DNA of 64,000 nucleotides from Rikenellaceae bacterium. Lineage in GTDB: Bacteria; Bacteroidota; Bacteroidia; Bacteroidales; Rikenellaceae. The translations under genes were made by a program, and so were the position numbers. Within the stretch, counting starts at the first letter, position 1. The number at the start of each line of letters is the position of its first letter. The stretch spans positions 23,582 through 87,581 of the forward strand of contig SUZH01000009.1 of the NCBI GenBank assembly GCA_015060045.1, read 5' to 3'. A model generated the notes under the pieces. It did no database searches, was not told where the DNA came from, and worked only from the letters and a program-made list of their open reading frames with translations. Shown here piece after piece: positions 16,445 through 24,273 of this stretch.

Positions 16445-16569
16445 GTTTTCCATTTTAGGCACGAAGATTTCGTACTTCGTGCAGTAAGCCCCGGATGGGT
16501 AGTACTTGACGTACGTCCCATTCGGGGCTTGCAAGGGAAGTGCGGAAGGTTCCGCATAAAATGGAAAAC
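16445..16569. repeat. Structured intergenic repeat, family A copy 4
   Basis: Outer stem GTTTTCCATTTTA (16445-16457) pairs perfectly with TAAAATGGAAAAC (16557-16569). Inside: GCACGAAG/CTTCGTGC (16459-16482), the long AGCCCCGGATGGG/CCCATTCGGGGCT (16487-16529) and GCGGA-AGGT-TCCGC (16542-16555). Ends six bases from the purB stop. Stems differ from copies at 19983 and 38848 yet remain paired. Confidence 0.8.
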
Positions 16570-16574
16570 CTATT

Positions 16575-17924
16575 CTATCTGCGGAAGACACCCGTATAGG
16601 TCGCCGGCGAAAGTGCACGGAGCTCAGCCTTCACGCTTTCACTAACCTGCAAGGTCTCGATAAACTCCTTGATCGACTGCTCGGTGATATGGGTGTTGGT
16701 GCGGGTGAGGGCCTTGAGTGCCTCGTAGGGTTTCGGATAGCCCTCGCGGCGCAGGATCGTCTGGATACCCTCGGCCACGACAGCCCAGTTCTCCTCGAGA
16801 TCACGATTCAGTGCAGCCTCGTTCAAGAGCACCTTATTCAGACCCTTCATGAGCGACTTCAGCGCGATGAGCGTGTGGGCCATCGGCACACCGACGTTAC
16901 GCAGCACGGTCGAGTCGGTCAGGTCACGCTGCAGACGCGAAACGGGGAGTTTGCGCGAGAGGAACTCATAGACGGCAATCGCCATACCGAGGTTACCCTC
17001 GGCATTCTCGAAGTCGATCGGATTGACCTTGTGGGGCATGGCGCTCGAGCCTACCTCACCGGCCTTGATCTGCTGCTTGAAGTACTCCGACGAGATGTAC
17101 ATCCACATATCGCGCGCCAAGTCAATCAGGATGGTCGAGATGCGCTTTAGGGCATCGAACATGGCGGCCAGGTTGTCGTAGTGCTCGATCTGCGTGGTGT
17201 ACTGCGAGCGGCTCAGGCCGAGCTTCTCGCCCACAAAAGCGTTGGCAAACGACACCCAATCCATCGCGGGATAGGCGGCGTGGTGGGCGTTCATGTTACC
17301 CGTAGCACCACCAAACTTAGCAGGCACGGGCACAGCCTTGAGCTGGGCAATCTGCTTCTCCAGGCGCTCTACGTAGACCATAAACTCCTTACCGAGCACC
17401 GTCGGCGATGCGGGCTGGCCGTGCGTGCGGGCCAGCATCGGCACCGACATCCACTCTTCGGCCATCGAGCGAACCTTTGCCACAACCTCCTCAAAAGCGG
17501 GATAGAGCACCTCGTCGAGGGCCTCCTTCATCGAGAGGGGCACGGCCGTGTTGTTGATATCCTGCGACGTCAGGCCGAAGTGAACGAACTCCTTGTAGGC
17601 CTCCAAGCCGATCTCGTCCATCTTCTCCTTGAGGATGTACTCGATCGCCTTCACGTCGTGGTTCGTCACAGACTCGATCTCCTTCACGCGCTCGGCCGAG
17701 GCGGGCGAAAAATCGAGGTACAACGAGCGAAGAGCCTCGTAGGCGCTCTTATCTACGCCGGCGAGCTGGGGCAGAGGAAGTTCGCACAGGGCGATGAAGT
17801 ATTCAACCTCGACACGGATGCGGTAGCGAATCAGTGCCTGCTCGGAAAAATAATCGGCCAAACGCTCCGTTACTTTACGGTAGCGGCCATCGATCGGGGA
17901 GATCGCAGTCAGGGGAGTTATCAT
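16575..17924 (-). CDS. purB: Adenylosuccinate lyase
   Basis: 449 aa, E. coli PurB type. Splits SAICAR to AICAR and adenylosuccinate to AMP plus fumarate in purine synthesis. Seen: LTAISPIDGRYRKVTERLAD, the catalytic His region TSQDINNTAVPLSMKEAL and ARTHGQPASPTVLGKE, and the fumarase/lyase signature GSSAMPHKVNPIDFENAEGN. Transcribed leftward from a region shared with the divergent DUF4834 gene; a TAAATTTG -7 box (17963-17956, minus) overlaps the spacer of the opposite promoter. Confidence 0.97.
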   Translation of the reverse strand: MITPLTAISPIDGRYRKVTERLADYFSEQALIRYRIRVEVEYFIALCELPLPQLAGVDKSAYEALRSLYLDFSPASAERVKEIESVTNHDVKAIEYILKEKMDEIGLEAYKEFVHFGLTSQDINNTAVPLSMKEALDEVLYPAFEEVVAKVRSMAEEWMSVPMLARTHGQPASPTVLGKEFMVYVERLEKQIAQLKAVPVPAKFGGATGNMNAHHAAYPAMDWVSFANAFVGEKLGLSRSQYTTQIEHYDNLAAMFDALKRISTILIDLARDMWMYISSEYFKQQIKAGEVGSSAMPHKVNPIDFENAEGNLGMAIAVYEFLSRKLPVSRLQRDLTDSTVLRNVGVPMAHTLIALKSLMKGLNKVLLNEAALNRDLEENWAVVAEGIQTILRREGYPKPYEALKALTRTNTHITEQSIKEFIETLQVSESVKAELRALSPATYTGVFRR

Positions 17925-17972
17925 AATACGGATGATTGTTGTTTGTTTTCGGCACCAAATTTACGACAAATA

Positions 17973-18002
17973 TTGAAAAAAGCATAATTTTCGTTACCTT
18001 TG
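17973..18002 (+). promoter_or_regulatory. Promoter of the DUF4834-mlaE-mlaF operon
   Basis: TTG (17973-17975), 19 bases, TACCTTTG (17995-18002). Confidence 0.65.
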
Positions 18003-18036
18003 TAAATGGAAAAGAATGTCTAAACACTTCGAAACG

Positions 18037-18444
18037 ATGAATTATTTGAACGCACTGCTGGATGCGCTGGTTGGTTTCGTGAAGCGAAATCCGATCCTGG
18101 TAGCCGTGATTGTCATCCTGGCCCTCACCGCCCCTGCCGTATTGCGCGGTCTGGCAACACTTATATTATATATTATATTGGGCTTTGCGATCCTGGTGGT
18201 CGTGTTGCTCATTGCCCTGCGTTGGCGTATCCACAAGGTGCAACAACAGGTGCGCGACCAATTCGGTCAACAGCAACGCCAACAAGGCTCGGGCTTCAAC
18301 CCCTTCGGCCAACAGCAACAGCAGCAGCGCCCCCACCGCCAAGATGAGGGTGAGGTAACCGTACACAAGACCACGGCAACGCCCGAAAAGCGTATCTCGA
18401 AGGATGTGGGCGACTATGTCGATTTCGAGGAGACCAAAGAGTAA
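18037..18444 (+). CDS. DUF4834-like membrane protein
   Basis: 135 aa from the ATG at 18037; an in-frame ATG at 18016 would add seven residues but begins only about seven bases after the expected transcript start. One or two hydrophobic segments (NPILVAVIVILALTAPAVLR and LILYIILGFAILVVVLLIAL) are followed by a Gln-rich stretch (FGQQQRQQGSGFNPFGQQQQ) and a conserved tail ending RISKDVGDYVDFEETKE, the part I recognise from DUF4834 proteins of Bacteroidetes. Function unknown. First gene of the operon with the MlaE/MlaF transporter. Confidence 0.75.
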   Translation: MNYLNALLDALVGFVKRNPILVAVIVILALTAPAVLRGLATLILYIILGFAILVVVLLIALRWRIHKVQQQVRDQFGQQQRQQGSGFNPFGQQQQQQRPHRQDEGEVTVHKTTATPEKRISKDVGDYVDFEETKE

Positions 18445-18450
18445 AAGGCT

Positions 18451-19194
18451 ATGTTAAAGGTTTTTGAGCTGATAGGTCGCTACTTTATGTTGATGGGAAA
18501 GGTCTTTTCTCGTCCCGAGAAGGCGTCGATCTACCGTCACCGCATCATCTACGAAATGGAGGCGATCGGCATCGATTCGATCGGTCTGACGGCCATTATT
18601 TCGGTCTTCATCGGTGCCGTCATCACGCTCCAGATGTGTATCAACCTCGAGTCGCCCTTTATCCCGCAATCGCTCATCGGCTATGCCACGCGCGAGACGA
18701 TGATCCTGGAGTTTTCGTCGACGGTCGTGGCGCTGATCCTCTCGGGTAAGGTGGGTTCGGCCATCGCCTCCGAGATCGGCACGATGCGCATTACGGAGCA
18801 GATCGACGCCCTGGAGATCATGGGTATCAACTCGGCTTCGTACCTCATTCTGCCGAAGATCGTGGCGGCGGTCTTCTTCTTCCCGTTGCTGACGATCCTC
18901 TCGATCGGCATCGGCATCGTGGGTGGTTACCTGATTTCGGTCGCCACGGGTATCATGATCCCGTCGAACTACATCGACGGCCTCTTGTTAGACTTCCGCC
19001 CCTACTCGATCACCTACTCGCTCATTAAGTCGGCCGTCTTCGCCTTCATCATCACCTCCGTTTCGGCCTTCTTCGGCTACTACGCCAAGGGCAACTCGTT
19101 AGAGGTGGGCAAAGCCTCGACTCGTGCCGTGGTAGTAGGTTCGGTCGTCATCATGATCTTTAACCTGATTCTCACCCAAATTCTGCTTATATGA
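18451..19194 (+). CDS. mlaE: MlaE-family lipid ABC transporter permease
   Basis: 247 aa integral membrane permease of the Mla/Mce type, which moves phospholipids between inner and outer membranes. Family features: FSRPEKASIYRHRIIYEMEA near the N-terminus, then IDSIGLTAIISVFIGAVITL, LILSGKVGSAIASEIGTM with the conserved EIGTMRITEQIDALEIMGI coupling region, and several membrane helices. It overlaps the ATPase gene by four bases (ATGA), indicating translational coupling. The MlaD substrate-binding partner is not next to it here. Confidence 0.92.
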   Translation: MLKVFELIGRYFMLMGKVFSRPEKASIYRHRIIYEMEAIGIDSIGLTAIISVFIGAVITLQMCINLESPFIPQSLIGYATRETMILEFSSTVVALILSGKVGSAIASEIGTMRITEQIDALEIMGINSASYLILPKIVAAVFFFPLLTILSIGIGIVGGYLISVATGIMIPSNYIDGLLLDFRPYSITYSLIKSAVFAFIITSVSAFFGYYAKGNSLEVGKASTRAVVVGSVVIMIFNLILTQILLI

Positions 19195-19940
19195 TCCGCG
19201 CCGAACATATCTGCAAGACCTTCGACGGGCATACCGTCCTGGACGACATCTCGGTCGACTTCGAGACCGGGTGCACGAACCTGATCATCGGCCGCAGCGG
19301 ATCGGGTAAGACCGTATTGCTCAAAACGTTGGTCGGCCTGCACGAACCGGACAAAGGGTCGGTGTGGTACGACGAGACGAACTACACACAGCTGGGCTTC
19401 AAGGAGCGCAAGGCGATCCGCAAGGATATCGGCATGATTTTCCAGGGTGGTGCCTTATTGGATTCATCGACCGTTGAGGAGAACATCAAGCTGCCGCTCG
19501 ACCTCTTCACCGAGCAGTCGGAGGAGGAGAAGTTGGAGCGTGTAAACTTCTGTCTACAGCGTGTACGCCTCGAAAATGCCAACCGCCTCTACCCTGCCGA
19601 GCTCTCGGGTGGTATGATTAAGCGCGTGGCCATTGCCCGCGCCATTGTAATGAATCCACGCTACCTGTTCTGCGACGAGCCGAACTCGGGCCTGGATCCG
19701 CAGACCTCAATCGTGATCGATAACCTGATTCATGAAATTACGAAGGAGTACAACATCACGACGATCATCAACACGCACGACATGAACTCGGTGATGGAGA
19801 TTGGCGAGAAGATCGTCTACATCCATGAGGGCCACAAGTGGTGGGAGGGCACCAACGAGGAGATCCTCCACGCCGAAAACCGCGAGTTGAACGACTTTGT
19901 CTTCGCCTCGGCCATGGCCAAACGAGCCAAGGGAATGTAA
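19191..19940 (+). CDS. mlaF: MlaF-family ABC transporter ATPase
   Basis: 249 aa. Walker A GRSGSGKTVLLKTLVG (about residues 35-50), Q-loop MIFQGGALLDSSTVEEN, signature LSGGMIKRVAIARAI, Walker B RYLFCDEPNSGLDPQTS and the switch histidine in INTHDMNSVMEIGEK. The LSGGM signature and GGALLDSSTV are typical of MlaF. Partner of the overlapping permease gene. Located on the cytoplasmic side of the inner membrane. Confidence 0.93.
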   Translation: MIRAEHICKTFDGHTVLDDISVDFETGCTNLIIGRSGSGKTVLLKTLVGLHEPDKGSVWYDETNYTQLGFKERKAIRKDIGMIFQGGALLDSSTVEENIKLPLDLFTEQSEEEKLERVNFCLQRVRLENANRLYPAELSGGMIKRVAIARAIVMNPRYLFCDEPNSGLDPQTSIVIDNLIHEITKEYNITTIINTHDMNSVMEIGEKIVYIHEGHKWWEGTNEEILHAENRELNDFVFASAMAKRAKGM

Positions 19941-19982
19941 AATTTAGAATTAAGGATTGGTACCCGACAGCAATATTCCCCC

Positions 19983-20108
19983 TTTTTTGATTTTAGGCGA
20001 GCAGATTTCGGTTTTCGAGAAGTACGGCGCGGATGGGCTGTACAAGGCGTACCGCCCATTCGAGGCGCACGAGCGAAGGACGAAAGGTGCCGCATACAAA
20101 TCAAAAAA
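19983..20108. repeat. Structured intergenic repeat, family A copy 2
   Basis: Outer stem TTTTTTGATTT (19983-19993) pairs with AAATCAAAAAA (20098-20108). The central hairpin GGATGGGCTGTAC (20031-20043) / GTACCGCCCATTC (20049-20061) is shared with copies 3 and 4. It shares TTTTTGATTTTAGGCGAGC and GGACGAAAGGTGCCGCATA with copy 3. Preceded at 19941-19957 by an AATTTAGAATT (family C) string. Confidence 0.8.
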
Positions 20109-20139
20109 AAGCAACAACATTAAAAAAACATACAGCACT

Positions 20140-20514
20140 ATGAAGAAGATTATCGCATCGCCCTACGCGCCCAAAGCCGTAGGTCCCTATTCGCAAGCCA
20201 TTCAGTGTGACAACACGCTCTACGCATCGGGCCAGCTGCCCATCGACGGCGCCACGGGTACGATGCCCGAGACGATCGAGGAGCAGACCCACCAGTCGCT
20301 CAAGAACATCGGCCATATCCTCACGGAGGCCGGCATGAGCTACGACAACGTGGTGAAAACCACCGTATTGCTCGACGATATCAAGGATTTTGCCGCCATG
20401 AATGCTGTCTATGCCGAGTACTTCCAGGGCGACAAGCCGGCCCGCGTATGCTACGAGGTAGCCAAGCTCCCGATGGGTGCCAAGGTGGAGATCGACTGCA
20501 TCGCCGTCAAGTAA
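20140..20514 (+). CDS. ridA: RidA family enamine/imine deaminase
   Basis: 124 aa, full length. Hydrolyses reactive 2-aminoacrylate and related enamines made by PLP enzymes. Seen: SPYAPKAVGPYSQAIQCDNT, ASGQLPID, AVYAEYFQGDKPARVCYEVA with the key arginine, and GAKVEIDCIAVK. The start at 20140 gives the usual short MKKIIASPYAP N-terminus. No canonical promoter is visible in the 30 bases after the upstream repeat element. Confidence 0.95.
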   Translation: MKKIIASPYAPKAVGPYSQAIQCDNTLYASGQLPIDGATGTMPETIEEQTHQSLKNIGHILTEAGMSYDNVVKTTVLLDDIKDFAAMNAVYAEYFQGDKPARVCYEVAKLPMGAKVEIDCIAVK

Positions 20515-20563
20515 CCAAATAAAAAAAATATCGCCCTCGAAAAAATTGGAATCGGGGCCAGAG

Positions 20564-20590
20564 AAACGCCTGCGGGCGTTTTCTTTGTTT
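20564..20590 (+). terminator. Terminator of ridA
   Basis: AAACGCC-TGCG-GGCGTTT followed by TCTTTGTTTTG. Confidence 0.65.
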
Positions 20591-20650
20591 TGTTAATAGC
20601 GTGTCAATAATTTGGGGTTGAGCGATGCGCTTTTTCGGGAAGAAAGTCTG

Positions 20651-20658
20651 TAATTTTG
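20651..20658 (+). promoter_or_regulatory. -7 box of the ribonucleotide reductase gene
   Basis: TAATTTTG, 45 bases before the start; the -33 element is poor (TTTTTCGG). Confidence 0.4.
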
Positions 20659-20702
20659 TCCTTACGAATTATGGCAAAGAACGATAAAATCCACCTTTAA
20701 CG

Positions 20703-23258
20703 ATGACCAAAGACATCCAAACTGCTGTACCGCAGAAAGTTGATTACAACGACGCCGTCGCCGAGTCGAAAATCTATTTCGAGGGTGACGATCTGGCCGC
20801 TACGGTCTGGGTGAGCAAGTATGCTCTCAAAGACTCGTTCGGCAACATCTATGAACGCTCTCCTAAGCAGATGCACGAGCGCATCGCTGCCGAGATCGAG
20901 CGCATCGAGCACAAATACCCCAACCCGATGTCGAAGGAGGAGGTATTCGCGCTGCTGGACCACTTCCGCTACATCATTCCGCAGGGTGGCCCGATGACCG
21001 GTATCGGTAACAACTTCCAGGTTGCTTCGCTCTCGAACTGCTTTGTAATCGGCCATCGCAATCCGGCCGACTCGTATGGCGGTATCTTCCGCATGGACGA
21101 GGAGCAGGTACAGCTCATGAAACGTCGCGGCGGTGTGGGTCACGACCTCTCGCACATCCGTCCCACGGGTAGCCCCGTGCTGAACTCGGCCCTCACGTCG
21201 ACCGGTATCGTTCCCTTCATGGAGCGCTACTCGAACTCGACGCGCGAGGTGGCTCAGGATGGTCGTCGCGGCGCCTTGATGCTTTCGCTCTCGATTAAGC
21301 ACCCCGATGCCGAGCGTTTCATCGATGCCAAGGTGGACACGGGCAAGGTGACCGGTGCCAACGTCTCGATCAAGATCGACGACGAGTTCATGCGTGCCGC
21401 CATTGCCAACAAGAAATATACACAGCAGTTCCCGATCGGTGCCGAGAATCCGAAGTATGAGCAGAAGATCGAGGCCAAGAAGCTCTGGGAGAAGATCATC
21501 CACAACGCTTGGCGTTCGGCCGAGCCGGGTGTGCTGTTCTGGGATACGATCCTCAAGGAGAGTGTGCCCGACTGCTACGCCGACGAGGGCTTCCGCACCG
21601 TTTCGACCAACCCCTGCGGTGAGATTCCTTTGTGCCCCTACGATTCGTGCCGTCTGCTGGCTATCAACCTGTTGAGCTATGTGGAGAACCCCTTCAAGCA
21701 GGACGCCTACTTCAACTTCGACAAGTTCAAGCAGCATGTCGAGAAGGCAATGCGCATGATGGACGACATCATCGACCTCGAGCTGGAGAAGGTGGAGCTG
21801 ATCATCGACAAGATCGCGTCGGATCCCGAGGACGAGGATGTTCGCCGCGTAGAGATCGAGTTATGGAACAAGATTCGCACGATGGCCCTCAAGGGTCGCC
21901 GTACGGGTCTCGGTATCACGGCCGAGGGCGATATGCTGGCTGCACTGGGCCTGCGCTACGGCTCGGAGGAGGCTATCAACTTCGCCGTCGAGGTACAGAA
22001 GACGCTGGCCATCGAGGCCTACCGTGCTTCGGTCAAGATGGCCGGTGAGCGTGGTGCCTTCCAGGTTTACAACGCCGAGAAGGAGGCCAACAACCCGATG
22101 ATCAACCGCATCAAGGAGGCCGATCCGGCACTCTACGAGGAGATGGTGAAGGTAGGACGTCGCAACATTGCCATGCTGACCATCGCTCCTACGGGCACCA
22201 CGTCGCTCATGTCGCAGACCACGTCGGGTATCGAGCCGGTATTCCGCACCGTCTACAAGCGTCGCCGCAAGATCAACCCCTCGGATGTGGATACCCACGT
22301 GGATTACACGGACGAGACGGGCGAGAAGTTCCAGGAGTACAACGTCTACCACCACAACTTCGTGAAGTGGTTGGCCGCCAACGGTTATGACACGGAGAAG
22401 CTCGCCACCATTTCGGACGAGGAGCTGAACCAATGGGTAGCCGCTTCGCCCTACCACGGTGCTACGGCCAACGACATCGACTGGGTGGCCAAGGTGAAGA
22501 TGCAGGGTGCTATTCAGAAGTGGGTTGACCACTCGATTTCGGTGACGGTGAACCTGCCGAACAACGTTTCGGAGGCACTCGTAGCCGATGTATATCGCAC
22601 GGCTTGGGAGTGCGGCTGTAAGGGCGTGACGGTTTACCGTGACGGTTGCCGCGACGGTGTGCTGCTGGACAAGAACTCGAAGAAGAAGGCCTCGAAGTGC
22701 GAGACCTACCCGGGTCAGGTTCCGCAGCGTCCGAAGTCGATTCCGGCCGACATCATCCGTTTCAAGAATGGTTCGGACGATTGGATCGCCTTTGTGGGTC
22801 TGCAGGACGGCCGTCCGTATGAGATCTTCACGGGTAAGATCGAGGAGGATGCCATGTACATTCCGCGCAAGATTACGAAGGGCTTCATCATCAAGGTACG
22901 CGAGGAGAATGGCGACAAGCGCTACGACTTCCAGTACAAGGACCGCTACGGTTACACGAACACGATCGGTGGTGTATCGCGTCTGTTCAACGAGGAGTTC
23001 TGGAACTACGCCAAGCTTATCTCGGGTGTATTGCGCTACGGTATGCCGATCGAGAAGGCTGTGGCCCTGATTGATTCGCTGCACCTCGATAGCGAGTCGA
23101 TCAACACCTGGAAATCGGGTGTATGCCGCGCCCTGAAGCAGTATATCGCCGACGGCACGAAGTCGAAGGGTAAGTGCCCGAGCTGCGGTCAGGAGAACAT
23201 GGCCTACCAGAACGGTTGCCTCACCTGCATGTCGTGCGGCTACTCGAAGTGCGGTTGA
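20703..23258 (+). CDS. nrdJ: Adenosylcobalamin-dependent (class II) ribonucleotide reductase
   Basis: 851 aa. Reduces ribonucleotides to deoxyribonucleotides with a B12 radical, independent of oxygen. Seen: SLSNCFVIGHRNPADSYGGI with the first redox Cys, KRRGGVGHDLSHIRPTGSPV, the active-site STNPCGEIPLCPYDSCRLLA (about residue 301), TGLGITAEGDMLAALG, and APTGTTSLMSQTTSGIEP. The C-terminus ends in a zinc-ribbon-like CPSCGQENMAYQNGCLTCM, SCGYSKCG, which should carry electrons or bind metal. A B12-riboswitch was not recognised in the 180-base upstream region. Ends at a bidirectional terminator. Confidence 0.95.
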   Translation: MTKDIQTAVPQKVDYNDAVAESKIYFEGDDLAATVWVSKYALKDSFGNIYERSPKQMHERIAAEIERIEHKYPNPMSKEEVFALLDHFRYIIPQGGPMTGIGNNFQVASLSNCFVIGHRNPADSYGGIFRMDEEQVQLMKRRGGVGHDLSHIRPTGSPVLNSALTSTGIVPFMERYSNSTREVAQDGRRGALMLSLSIKHPDAERFIDAKVDTGKVTGANVSIKIDDEFMRAAIANKKYTQQFPIGAENPKYEQKIEAKKLWEKIIHNAWRSAEPGVLFWDTILKESVPDCYADEGFRTVSTNPCGEIPLCPYDSCRLLAINLLSYVENPFKQDAYFNFDKFKQHVEKAMRMMDDIIDLELEKVELIIDKIASDPEDEDVRRVEIELWNKIRTMALKGRRTGLGITAEGDMLAALGLRYGSEEAINFAVEVQKTLAIEAYRASVKMAGERGAFQVYNAEKEANNPMINRIKEADPALYEEMVKVGRRNIAMLTIAPTGTTSLMSQTTSGIEPVFRTVYKRRRKINPSDVDTHVDYTDETGEKFQEYNVYHHNFVKWLAANGYDTEKLATISDEELNQWVAASPYHGATANDIDWVAKVKMQGAIQKWVDHSISVTVNLPNNVSEALVADVYRTAWECGCKGVTVYRDGCRDGVLLDKNSKKKASKCETYPGQVPQRPKSIPADIIRFKNGSDDWIAFVGLQDGRPYEIFTGKIEEDAMYIPRKITKGFIIKVREENGDKRYDFQYKDRYGYTNTIGGVSRLFNEEFWNYAKLISGVLRYGMPIEKAVALIDSLHLDSESINTWKSGVCRALKQYIADGTKSKGKCPSCGQENMAYQNGCLTCMSCGYSKCG

Positions 23259-23278
23259 TGCAACCCACAACAATCAAC

Positions 23279-23312
23279 AAAAAAAGGTCTTCCATCGAGG
23301 AAGACCTTTTTT
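23279..23312. terminator. Bidirectional terminator between nrdJ and the DUF4886 gene
   Basis: AAAAAAGGTCTTCC / GGAAGACCTTTTTT with the 5-base loop ATCGA; A- and T-tracts serve both converging genes. Confidence 0.9.
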
Positions 23313-23313
23313 G

Positions 23314-24159
23314 TTATCGCTTGGCAGTCGGCCGGATATGCTTGGCATGTGGACGCCGCTTGGCTTTATGGGCCGATCGTTGCGCCACCTGTTTGTGCCT
23401 CTCATCCACCCCCTCGGGAGCGTAGGGATTCCCCTTCACCGAACGGTCAAAGAGTGTCTCGAACCAGGTACAGGCAGCCACATAACGGCCAAACGTCAGG
23501 TCGAGGTGGTAGCCATCGCGCGTCAGGCAATCCCCCACCTCGCCACGGGCACGCTGCACAGCGACTCCCGACGGTACGACACGCTTCAGTTTATACTCCT
23601 TCGACACGCGGCGGTTGGCATCGACAATGGCACGGAACATCGTGCGCTGATCGTGGTTATAGTGGACAAAATCCTTGTGCTTCGAGTCCGAGGCATAGGC
23701 CCAAGTCTGGTGCAGGATAATCTCAGTCTTAGCGGGCAGGTGGGCTCGCAGATAGGCCAACAGGTCGGGCAGCGAGGCGGCATAGCTATCGTAGTTGCCA
23801 GACTGACCGCTCACCTGCTGCACACTCACGTAATCCCACTCTTCGTCGGCAAGTGCCTCCAATAATGTGGTCTGCGGTCGGTTGTGTTTCACGCCATCCA
23901 GTCCAATTTTACGATAGGCATAGGCTGCACGATTTTCACGGGCATTGTTCAGGTGGCGCTCCAGCGAACAACCACCGATATACATATTGGCAATGATGGT
24001 CGGGATTCCTTCGGCAGTGGCCAATTCATGCAGATTCTGCTCCACTGCATCCTGCGAAAAGCTATTGCCAATCGCCAAAATTCGGATAGGTTCCTGTGCC
24101 CAAAGCGAGGTGGTAAGCCCCACCAAAAGGAGTACAATCCAACAACGAAGTTGTTTCAT
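23314..24159 (-). CDS. Secreted DUF4886 (SGNH hydrolase-like) protein
   Basis: 281 aa. A signal peptide (MKQLRCWIVLLLVGLTTSLW, then AQ) is followed by RILAIGNSFSQDAVEQNLHE, an SGNH-like nucleophile block (GNSFS), a Gly block (MYIGGCSLERHL), VSVQQVSG for the Asn/Gln block, and GDCLTRDGYHLDLTFGRYVA with a D-x-x-H-type pair. This is the DUF4886 layout of Bacteroidetes, thought to be esterase-like and often near glycan-degradation genes; no substrate can be named. The basic C-terminal tail (KAKRRPHAKHIRPTAKR) is unusual. Confidence 0.85.
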   Translation of the reverse strand: MKQLRCWIVLLLVGLTTSLWAQEPIRILAIGNSFSQDAVEQNLHELATAEGIPTIIANMYIGGCSLERHLNNARENRAAYAYRKIGLDGVKHNRPQTTLLEALADEEWDYVSVQQVSGQSGNYDSYAASLPDLLAYLRAHLPAKTEIILHQTWAYASDSKHKDFVHYNHDQRTMFRAIVDANRRVSKEYKLKRVVPSGVAVQRARGEVGDCLTRDGYHLDLTFGRYVAACTWFETLFDRSVKGNPYAPEGVDERHKQVAQRSAHKAKRRPHAKHIRPTAKR

Positions 24160-24222
24160 GGTCAGTTCTTTTTAGGTTCGTATGGATGAAGGTACGAAGA
24201 ATTTAGCGAATAAACAAAAAAA

Positions 24223-24249
24223 ATCCCCGCACCACTCAGGCGCGGGGAT
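24223..24249 (-). terminator. Terminator of rpsA
   Basis: ATCCCCGC / GCGGGGAT stem with an 11-base loop; on the minus strand it runs into T8. Confidence 0.85.
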
Positions 24250-24273
24250 CACTATAAGCGAGATTTTTTCGGA

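Noticed and set aside
20521..20702. Cobalamin riboswitch before nrdJ.
   Set aside because: Considered because the enzyme uses B12, but no B12-box-like sequence was recognised and the space is short.
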